Notes under the pieces: model-generated
Seen by the model: only the letters and a program-made list of their open reading frames with translations
Told to the model about the DNA's origin: nothing
Database searches by the model: none
Position numbers and translations under genes: made by a program
In this document: positions 1 to 4,832 of the stretch, one piece after another
Numbering within the stretch: position 1 is the first letter of the stretch
How the letters are laid out: every line of letters begins with the position of its first letter
Assembly: GCA_902766305.1 (NCBI GenBank)
Contig: CACXDE010000136.1
Coordinates: 1 to 5,259, forward strand
Direction of reading: 5' to 3'
Origin: an uncultured Ruminococcus sp.
Lineage (GTDB): Bacteria; Bacillota; Clostridia; Oscillospirales; Acutalibacteraceae
DNA length: 5,259 nt

Positions 1-975
1 AAGAAGTGCCTGGTTGAACGCCTTGTTAAGTGTAAGACGGCTGATATGTCTTACTGTATCAACACGGAATGCGTCAACACCCATATTGATATAATTCGTA
101 TAAGCATCAACAAGATAATTATAAACTATAGGATTCTCAGTGTTAAGGTCAACACAGTCGCCTGCGATCTGAGCTATCTGGCAGGTATAATCATCCCAGT
201 TGAATGTACCATGATGGTGATAGATGTTGTTAACATCATGGTTCTGTCCGTCAGTATTCTTCATAAGAGCGAGTCTTGCCTGATACTGAGCGTCAGGATT
301 GAGACTGAAATAATTGCTCGGAAGAGCAGTGTTGGATGCAAGCTTGAGGCAGTCAGGAGAACTGAGGTCGCCTTCCTTTTCAAACATCGGGCAGAGGTTT
401 GTTTCACCAAAGTTGCCTGTATGATTGTAAACAACGTCCTGAATGAGCTTCATGCCCTTTGCGTGAACAGCATCAATAAGATCCTGATATGTAAAATCAT
501 TTGATTCATATCTGGGGTCTACCTTTTTGAAGTTAATGGCATGATAGCCATGGTAGTCATAGCCTGAGCAGTTCTCTACAACAGGTGTGATCCAGATTGC
601 TGTAAAGCCAAGCGCCTTTATATAATCAAGCTTCTCTGCAAGACCTTTAAAGTCGCCTCTCCATGCCGGGTCATCAGCTTCATACTGTGATCTGTAGTTG
701 CCTGATTCAGGGTTAACTTCCCAGCACTGTACGTCGTTGCTTGTATCGCCGTTCCAGAATCTAGTCGTCATTACGAAGTAAATAGATTCGTCACGGAAGT
801 CGCTTCTTGTACTTGAGAAGATAACACTTCTTTCAGCATTGCTGAGCGTACCTGAAGCGGCATCGGCAGTCATCGGTACAACGGATGCAGCCGTTTCCAC
901 GCAGCCGACAGCCATAAGAGCGGAAAGAACCGCAGCGGCTGAACACTTCATGGTCTTTTTGATTTTTCCGTTCAT
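1..975 (-). CDS. Secreted GH13 alpha-amylase, N-terminal part (3' end outside the window)
   Basis: Probable extracellular alpha-amylase that cleaves alpha-1,4 glucosidic bonds in starch or maltodextrins. The first 325 residues are present and the reading frame runs off the left edge. The N-terminus is a signal peptide: basic NGKIKK, a hydrophobic stretch at about 11-25, then a plausible signal peptidase I site near ADA-A (37-40). GH13 (beta/alpha)8 landmarks follow in order: GFTAIWITPVVEN (123-135), the active-site YDYHGY (139-144), conserved region I DVVYNH (180-185), region V DLNTENP (276-282) and region II GVDAFRVDTVRH (299-310) with Arg304 and the predicted nucleophile Asp306. The acid/base Glu (region III) and the last catalytic Asp (region IV) must lie beyond position 1, as would any starch-binding or dockerin module. 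ATG at 973-975 is chosen because it starts the signal peptide and follows AGAAAGGA at 988-995, although the 12-nt spacing is a little long. GH13 enzymes vary in specificity, so pullulanase or cyclodextrinase activity is not excluded. Confidence 0.93.
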   Translation of the reverse strand, partial: MNGKIKKTMKCSAAAVLSALMAVGCVETAASVVPMTADAASGTLSNAERSVIFSSTRSDFRDESIYFVMTTRFWNGDTSNDVQCWEVNPESGNYRSQYEADDPAWRGDFKGLAEKLDYIKALGFTAIWITPVVENCSGYDYHGYHAINFKKVDPRYESNDFTYQDLIDAVHAKGMKLIQDVVYNHTGNFGETNLCPMFEKEGDLSSPDCLKLASNTALPSNYFSLNPDAQYQARLALMKNTDGQNHDVNNIYHHHGTFNWDDYTCQIAQIAGDCVDLNTENPIVYNYLVDAYTNYINMGVDAFRVDTVRHISRLTLNKAFNQALL

Positions 976-987
976 CGGTTTAACCAA

Positions 988-995
988 TCCTTTCT
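988..995 (-). promoter_or_regulatory. Ribosome binding site of the amylase
   Basis: AGAAAGGA on the minus strand lies 12 nt before the ATG at 975. It is the only purine-rich Shine-Dalgarno match near that start. The spacing is longer than the usual 6-9 nt, so translation may be somewhat weaker than for the other two starts in this window. Confidence 0.6.
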
Positions 996-1017
996 GAATG
1001 TAAGATTTGAATTTGCA

Positions 1018-1035
1018 GCAGATCATGTCATCTGC
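1018..1035 (-). promoter_or_regulatory. Inverted repeat in the amylase leader
   Basis: A perfect 6-bp dyad, GCAGAT-N6-ATCTGC, sits in the predicted 5' leader of the amylase mRNA about 42 nt before the start codon. It could form a small RNA stem-loop or be half of a protein-binding region. It has no U-tract, so it is not a terminator. The function is inferred only. Confidence 0.35.
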
Positions 1036-1043
1036 AGGACAGC

Positions 1044-1068
1044 TTTGCAGACGCAAAACAGCCGCAAA
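1044..1068 (-). promoter_or_regulatory. Candidate operator: TTTGC palindrome and repeated TTTGCG motifs
   Basis: TTTGC-AGAC-GCAAA (1044-1057) is a perfect 5-bp-arm palindrome. On the minus strand TTTGCGGCTG is followed by TTTGCGTCTG with a repeat period of 11 bp, about one helical turn. The block lies just downstream of the predicted amylase transcription start (about 1082), where a repressor could block RNA polymerase. LacI-family sugar regulators such as MalR/CcpA types often control amylase genes and use palindromes with TTTGC-like arms, but this block does not match the classical cre consensus well. The regulator and function are unproven. Confidence 0.35.
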
Positions 1069-1088
1069 CACACACGTTCTTTACTAAT

Positions 1089-1117
1089 ATTTTAATACAA
1101 TAAGTATAATTTGTAAA
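1089..1117 (-). promoter_or_regulatory. SigA-type promoter of the amylase
   Basis: On the minus strand TTTACA (1112-1117; 5 of 6 to TTGACA) and TAAAAT (1089-1094; 5 of 6 to TATAAT) are separated by exactly 17 bp. An A-tract (AAAAAATATC, about 1118-1127) lies directly upstream of the -35 and could act as an UP element. The predicted start is near 1082, giving a leader of about 107 nt. A/T-rich DNA produces chance matches, but the spacing, orientation and position before a gene with no other upstream promoter make this the best candidate. Confidence 0.6.
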
Positions 1118-1383
1118 GATATTTTTTGTATAAATGTAAAAGCAAATATGATTCTTTTTTACAATTAAGTTGTTTATTTGATACAAATATCACTGTATTT
1201 TTTCGTTTAATATTACAGCGAATTATTGGTTTTTTGTAAGTTATGTATAATCTGTGGACGTATAAATTTACAATCGAATTTTACCAAATTAAAAAAATCA
1301 GCTATTTATACATATTAAAAAGAATTATTGAATAATAATAGGTAATTATTAGTAATATACAATTTATACGAATATTATTCATA
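1118..1383. other. A/T-rich intergenic stretch, no gene seen
   Basis: This is most of the 467-bp gap between the DUF4317 stop and the amylase start. By hand count 1081-1380 has 54 G/C in 300 bases, about 82 % A+T, much higher than the flanking genes. No open frame of useful length with a ribosome binding site, no tRNA-like fold and no long repeat was found. Short motifs such as TTTACAA/TTGTAAA and AATAAT/ATTATT recur, as expected for this composition. Plausible roles are an upstream activating or DNA-bending region for the amylase promoter, or simple spacer DNA. Confidence 0.6.
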
Positions 1384-1387
1384 CAAA

Positions 1388-1414
1388 AAAAGAGCCGGCA
1401 TCATCGGCTCTTTT
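1388..1414 (-). terminator. Rho-independent terminator after the DUF4317 gene
   Basis: The 10-bp perfect stem AAAAGAGCCG / CGGCTCTTTT (1388-1397 with 1405-1414) encloses a 7-nt loop. Read on the minus strand the stem ends in GGCTC followed by a run of seven T (1385-1391), the classic intrinsic terminator form. It begins about 28 nt after the DUF4317 stop codon. The plus strand also has a short T-run, so it could work in both directions, but no plus-strand gene approaches it. Confidence 0.92.
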
Positions 1415-1442
1415 ATAAATAATTCACTATCAAAAAATTGTA

Positions 1443-2645
1443 TCAAACCTGTTCTGACATTTCATCCGATTCATCCGGATCACTTTGTTCAATAGTTGCT
1501 TGTTTTGGTATATTCTCACCGTCAAAATGAATAGATATACCGTTTACTTCAACCCCTTCATCTGCACGTACCATTACATACTTTACTCCGTCGATCACCT
1601 TAGTGTTAACCATAAAGCTGTACTGCGGATCAATATTGATAGTAACGTATGAATTTTTCAGTTCAAACTGTTTAGGATTGATAATATTCAGCGGAGGAAT
1701 GACAGTTGACTCACCAAATTCTGATGTAAACTTCTCGTCAAAGTCAGTCATTTCTTCTTCATTTGCACCGCAGGTTTTCAGTACTCTTTTTACATCGTTT
1801 TTATCAAGCATAAGCGGCTCCGGATCATGGCTTTCCTTATGCTCGTTCATCATGTCTGAAATCATGCCATGTACAGACTGAACAAATTCAAAGTTTCTGC
1901 TCTCAGATGTAGCGTCCGCAACAAGACTTACGAAGGTTTCCTTTTGTTCCGCAGCCGGCATCTGCGCAGTCGTACCAAAAAGACTTTCCACTGTTTCCGG
2001 GTAGCTCTCCTTGGTGCTTTTTGAATAAAAGACAGCATTGTAAATGTTAGTTCTTCTGTCGTCAAAGCAGGGAAACATAAACCCTATTTCAGGAGACATA
2101 ACAGATGTTTCTCCGCCTATATTCTTGAACTCGCTGTCAGCAGAAGAAAAGCCCAGAGCTGTCTTTGTGATCTTTATCGGACACACCGCACAAACATAAT
2201 AGCGGAACATCTCTGTTGAATCATCTGATATCTCATCATTTTTTGAATATGACGGAACATCATAGCGGTCATATGCAAGCATTATCAGATAATCGCCCTC
2301 AGCAGGGTATGTATCAATTATCTTCTGATAAAGCTCATTAAGCTTTTCTGCGTCTTCAAGTTCGCTTTCCCTTATGTCAGACAGAAGCTTATGCTCCTCA
2401 CCCTCTGTAACCTGATCCGCTGAAAACTCTATATTCATTAGGTTGCGGCCAACTGCACCGGTTATCGGCTTTTTCAGTATTTTCAAAAGCCATTCCTTCT
2501 GCTCGTCCGGCAGCATCGTGACCGGTATTTTGAAATCAGAAACAATCTCCTTTGTCGAACTGACATGACAACCCCTGACATAGGTTATATTATTTTTTTC
2601 CGGCTTGAACCTTTTCTTTATCTCCGCAAATTCTCTGTCTGTCAT
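1443..2645 (-). CDS. DUF4317 family protein, function unknown
   Basis: A 400-residue, apparently complete cytosolic protein with no signal peptide or membrane segment. It matches what I recall of DUF4317, a family found mainly in Clostridia: N-terminal MTDREFAEIKKRFKPEKNNI then RGCHV (24-28), GRNLMNIEFS (66-75), EEHKLL (83-88), EGDYLIMLAYDRYDVP (116-131), a CxxC at 152-155 followed by PIKIT, the very conserved-looking PEIGFMFPCFDDRRTNIYNA (185-204), PAAEQKETF (230-238), EHKESHDPEPL (268-278), and a C-terminal VIDGVKYVMVRADEGVEVNG (350-369). The last 25 or so residues are an acidic tail. ATG at 2643-2645 is chosen because AAGGGG (2653-2658) precedes it by 7 nt and the family motif starts there. 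The frame stays open to an ATG at 2846, but that extension would run through the promoter and is rejected. The CxxC could be structural or metal-binding, but no catalytic motif is evident. It appears to be a single-gene unit with its own promoter and terminator. Confidence 0.92.
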   Translation of the reverse strand: MTDREFAEIKKRFKPEKNNITYVRGCHVSSTKEIVSDFKIPVTMLPDEQKEWLLKILKKPITGAVGRNLMNIEFSADQVTEGEEHKLLSDIRESELEDAEKLNELYQKIIDTYPAEGDYLIMLAYDRYDVPSYSKNDEISDDSTEMFRYYVCAVCPIKITKTALGFSSADSEFKNIGGETSVMSPEIGFMFPCFDDRRTNIYNAVFYSKSTKESYPETVESLFGTTAQMPAAEQKETFVSLVADATSESRNFEFVQSVHGMISDMMNEHKESHDPEPLMLDKNDVKRVLKTCGANEEEMTDFDEKFTSEFGESTVIPPLNIINPKQFELKNSYVTINIDPQYSFMVNTKVIDGVKYVMVRADEGVEVNGISIHFDGENIPKQATIEQSDPDESDEMSEQV

Positions 2646-2652
2646 CGTTATT

Positions 2653-2658
2653 CCCCTT
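2653..2658 (-). promoter_or_regulatory. Ribosome binding site that fixes the DUF4317 start
   Basis: AAGGGG on the minus strand is 7 nt before the ATG at 2645. It decides between this start and the in-frame ATG at 2846, which has no comparable site. Confidence 0.85.
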
Positions 2659-2710
2659 TTCCAATAATCATAGTAAAAATCCGAAAAAACTTTTACTGTC
2701 ATAATAATCA

Positions 2711-2728
2711 GATCAGAATTAACTGATC
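2711..2728 (-). promoter_or_regulatory. Dyad just downstream of the DUF4317 transcription start
   Basis: GATCAG-AATTAA-CTGATC is a perfect dyad with 6-bp arms and a 6-bp A/T-only centre. It covers about +4 to +21 relative to the predicted start near 2732, a common place for repressor operators, and could also form a 5' hairpin in the mRNA. The regulator is unknown. Confidence 0.4.
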
Positions 2729-2738
2729 CGCATATGCT

Positions 2739-2767
2739 ATTATAACAGTTTTTTTCTATTCTTGCAA
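2739..2767 (-). promoter_or_regulatory. SigA-type extended -10 promoter of the DUF4317 gene
   Basis: On the minus strand the -35 TTGCAA (2762-2767) and a consensus -10 TATAAT (2739-2744) are separated by 17 bp, and TGT directly before the -10 gives an extended -10 (TGnTATAAT). The spacer contains an A7 run. The predicted start is near 2732, with a leader of about 87 nt. This is the best promoter match in the window. Confidence 0.82.
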
Positions 2768-2774
2768 GACCGGC

Positions 2775-2795
2775 GATCCAGCGTGACGTTGGATC
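2775..2795 (-). promoter_or_regulatory. Dyad upstream of the DUF4317 -35 box
   Basis: GATCCAGCG-TGA-CGTTGGATC has 9-bp arms with one mismatch (G:T wobble if RNA) around a 3-bp centre. It ends 7 bp upstream of the -35 element. It is more G/C rich than its surroundings and shares GGATC with the dyad on the other side of the promoter. The position fits an activator or repressor site. It has no adjacent T-run, so it is unlikely to be a terminator. Confidence 0.45.
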
Positions 2796-2831
2796 CTTAA
2801 TGTGAGGCTTTTTTCTTTTAACATAGTAATC

Positions 2832-2845
2832 TGGCAATGCTGCCA
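2832..2845. repeat. Short palindrome TGGCA-ATGC-TGCCA
   Basis: Perfect 5-bp arms around a 4-bp centre lie between the hydrolase terminator and the DUF4317 promoter, 36 bp beyond the upstream dyad. It could be another protein-binding site, but a palindrome this short may be chance. Confidence 0.25.
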
Positions 2846-2860
2846 ACTATAATTTTACAC

Positions 2861-2927
2861 TAAGGACATCAAAAAGCTGCCGCAGAGTAATCAGCTTGCG
2901 GCAGACTTTGATTTTTAAGGACATCAA
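2861..2927. repeat. 12-bp direct repeat flanking the hydrolase terminator
   Basis: TAAGGACATCAA occurs exactly at 2861-2872 and 2916-2927, 55 bp apart, with the GC-rich hairpin between. The 2916-2927 copy overlaps the hydrolase stop codon (2924-2926). It may be a relic of a small duplication or the target duplication of a tiny inserted element. No transposase or longer terminal inverted repeats are present. Confidence 0.6.
2877..2904 (-). terminator. Rho-independent terminator after the serine hydrolase
   Basis: A perfect 8-bp G/C-rich stem, CTGCCGCA (2877-2884) with TGCGGCAG (2897-2904), encloses a 12-nt loop. Read on the minus strand it is followed by CTTTTT (2871-2876). It starts 20 nt after the hydrolase stop. 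Flanking ATCAAA and TTTGAT can extend the stem with a small internal loop. The large loop and short T-run make it a little less ideal than the terminator at 1388-1414. Confidence 0.78.
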
Positions 2928-4792
2928 CATCCCCAGAACTGAAATAATCTCCAGTATACAACTCCTGCAGCAACAAATATACTGCAAAGCGTTTCTATAA
3001 GTACAACTGCATTAAAGCTTCCTTTCGGCTTCTTGATCCATACAGGAATGTTCATCACCAAAAGAAGCAAGCAAAAAACAGAAACCATTATGCACAGTAT
3101 CATTCTTACAGTATCATCCAACATATCAAGACTGAACATCAATGCAATGCCTACAAAAACAGCAGCTGCTGAAATGTTCATAAACAACTCGGTGCGCTTG
3201 AATGAATAGCTGTCCAGACCTTTGAATTTTCTCAGCTTTACAATATGTACAATCATCATAAGCAGCAGAAATACAAGTCCTGTAACCATAAGTATCAGCG
3301 TTACCCAGCCAAGATAATACTCTGAATCACTTATCTTTATAAAATCAAATGTATCGTTTTCAAATCCGGCAAATTCACCGCTGTTGTCAGTTCGGATAAA
3401 CGCTAAGTTTTCAGCGCCTGTTACAAGTCTGAATAACACCGCATTGTCCGATATCTGCTTTACTTCTGTAACTCCAAGGTTTCCGGTAAACCTTCCGTTT
3501 TGTTCTGATACTTCAAACTTATCGTTAAAGAATGAATACAGTCTGAAGCATCCGTTTTCAAGAGTTCCTCCTGTTATATTGTACTGTCCGGAAAAGTCAA
3601 TTTTTTTAAAGCTGTCTGTACTGTATCCTGACAGGTCTGCTGAACCGTAATTTATTTTCATCAGCTCTGACTGATATACTCTGTCCTGCTGTTTGTTTGT
3701 CATCATGACAAAACCGGTTTTTGCTTTCGTGTCAAACTGAATAAGAGATGTAAAGCCTTCTGTATTGCCGCCGTGTCCCATTGTCAGCATGCCGACCTTT
3801 TCGCCCATAAGACCATGATAAAAACGCGGGGTCTTACTGTCAGCAAAGTACATTGACGGTGAGAGCATTTCACTGAGCGTGTTTTCATTATCGAACAGCG
3901 GACAGCTTTTACTGTCACTCAGAAACGCCTTGGCAAACAGAGCCATATCCCCTATCGTTCCGCAGGCGCTGCCGGCAGGGTAAATATGAATATATCTTCT
4001 GCATTCTCCAAGGGATTCCATTTTGTTTTCGGGAGTATAATAACAATGCGTCTTTTTTCTTTGCTCCTTCACCCATTCATTGTCAGACAGATCCGGACGT
4101 ATCGCGGTATGCTCCATCTTAAGTCTGTCAAATATATTCTGCTTTACATAATCAGCATAATTCATTCCGCTGACACGTTCAACTATATAGCCTGCCAACG
4201 CTGCCCCGTAGTTCGAGTATGCAGTCGTTTCACCCGGCGGATATGCCTGACCAGGCTCAATATCACGCAGCACATTCTCAAGCGTCATAAGCTCGCTTAA
4301 ATTTTCTGTTTCCATTTCTTTGTACGGATTCAGGAAGCCGGCACTGTGATTCATAAGATCAAGCATCGTTATCGGTTTGTCATAGCTTAGCTTTGTCAAA
4401 AATCCATCCGGCAGATAGCTTTTTATATCGCCGTTCAGATCAAGCTTTCCTTTTTCATAAAGCTGCATAACGCTTGTCCATATCAGAACCTTACTGACAG
4501 AACCCCATTCATAAACGGTATTTTCATCTGCTGATATATTGTTTTCTATATCCGACTTTCCATAAATTACAGAGCAGATATCATGCTCGTCATTGAAAAC
4601 CTTTACTGCAACAGAAGGAGTAGTGTCCTTATTATTCTCAATAAGATCGTTTATCTGAGTTTCGATTGATGAATTATTTCCTGATTCATTTGTATCTGAC
4701 TTATCTGCTGCGCTTGCTGTCATGCTAAAAAATATGCCGCAGATAAGGAGCATTATGATTGTAGTAATTGATATTTTCTTATATTTTTTCAT
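2924..4792 (-). CDS. Membrane-anchored serine hydrolase, beta-lactamase/PBP fold, with four C-terminal membrane helices
   Basis: A 622-residue protein predicted to work outside the membrane as an active-site serine hydrolase of the class C beta-lactamase / low-molecular-weight PBP superfamily (Pfam Beta-lactamase type; relatives are D-amino-acid peptidases, esterases and beta-lactamases). The signal peptide (about 1-29) ends in TASAA. The catalytic domain covers about 45-385: SVSK (98-101) is the SxxK motif with nucleophile Ser98, YSN (192-194) is the YxN motif, PAGSACGTIGDMALF (272-286) is a typical family segment, and GHGGNTEGF (339-347) replaces the KTG box. A beta-rich segment (about 398-490) follows, then four hydrophobic helices at about 493-518, 537-557, 562-585 and 594-616. 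Basic KLRKFKG and KKPKG loops fit a cytoplasmic side and an extracellular catalytic domain. ATG at 4790-4792 follows GAGGGAGG (4799-4806) by 6 nt. It lies 40 bp after clpB and is probably co-transcribed. The substrate cannot be read from the sequence; beta-lactam resistance should not be assumed. Confidence 0.92.
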   Translation of the reverse strand: MKKYKKISITTIIMLLICGIFFSMTASAADKSDTNESGNNSSIETQINDLIENNKDTTPSVAVKVFNDEHDICSVIYGKSDIENNISADENTVYEWGSVSKVLIWTSVMQLYEKGKLDLNGDIKSYLPDGFLTKLSYDKPITMLDLMNHSAGFLNPYKEMETENLSELMTLENVLRDIEPGQAYPPGETTAYSNYGAALAGYIVERVSGMNYADYVKQNIFDRLKMEHTAIRPDLSDNEWVKEQRKKTHCYYTPENKMESLGECRRYIHIYPAGSACGTIGDMALFAKAFLSDSKSCPLFDNENTLSEMLSPSMYFADSKTPRFYHGLMGEKVGMLTMGHGGNTEGFTSLIQFDTKAKTGFVMMTNKQQDRVYQSELMKINYGSADLSGYSTDSFKKIDFSGQYNITGGTLENGCFRLYSFFNDKFEVSEQNGRFTGNLGVTEVKQISDNAVLFRLVTGAENLAFIRTDNSGEFAGFENDTFDFIKISDSEYYLGWVTLILMVTGLVFLLLMMIVHIVKLRKFKGLDSYSFKRTELFMNISAAAVFVGIALMFSLDMLDDTVRMILCIMVSVFCLLLLVMNIPVWIKKPKGSFNAVVLIETLCSIFVAAGVVYWRLFQFWGC

Positions 4793-4798
4793 TTACTG

Positions 4799-4806
4799 CC
4801 TCCCTC
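4799..4806 (-). promoter_or_regulatory. Ribosome binding site of the serine hydrolase
   Basis: GAGGGAGG on the minus strand lies 6 nt before the ATG at 4792. It is a strong Shine-Dalgarno match located in the 40-bp gap after clpB, which supports efficient translation from a joint mRNA. Confidence 0.85.
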
Positions 4807-4810
4807 TGAT

Positions 4811-4820
4811 GCTTTAAAGC
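4811..4820. repeat. Palindrome GCTTTAAAGC in the clpB-hydrolase gap
   Basis: A perfect 10-bp palindrome without a loop lies between the clpB stop and the hydrolase ribosome binding site. It is too short and lacks a T-run, so it is not a credible terminator. It may be a processing or binding site, or chance. Confidence 0.2.
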
Positions 4821-4832
4821 GGTTCGGGATTA

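Noticed and set aside
46..504. 152-codon plus-strand open frame inside the amylase
   Set aside because: It is antisense to the clearly conserved GH13 coding frame, its peptide has no recognisable domain, and no promoter or ribosome binding site was seen. It is a shadow frame.
1246..1251. Plus-strand TATAAT as a promoter for a hidden RNA
   Set aside because: There is no good -35 at 16-18 bp and no gene or structured RNA downstream; such matches are expected by chance in 82 % A+T DNA.
1334..1350. AATAAT / ATTATT dyad in the intergenic stretch
   Set aside because: A/T-only 6-bp arms arise easily by chance in this composition and no neighbouring signal supports a role.
1603..1881. 92-codon plus-strand open frame inside the DUF4317 gene
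   Set aside because: It lies opposite conserved family motifs and has no ribosome binding site; the peptide is low-complexity Ser/Phe rich, as expected from antisense.
3384..3650. 88-codon plus-strand open frame inside the serine hydrolase
   Set aside because: It is antisense to the beta-rich segment of the hydrolase with no supporting signals.
3986..4300. 104-codon plus-strand open frame inside the serine hydrolase
   Set aside because: It overlaps the YSN motif region of a well-supported gene on the other strand and resembles nothing known.
4793..4832. Terminator between clpB and the serine hydrolase
   Set aside because: Only a 10-bp loop-less palindrome is present, with no T-run, so it does not meet the criteria for an intrinsic terminator.
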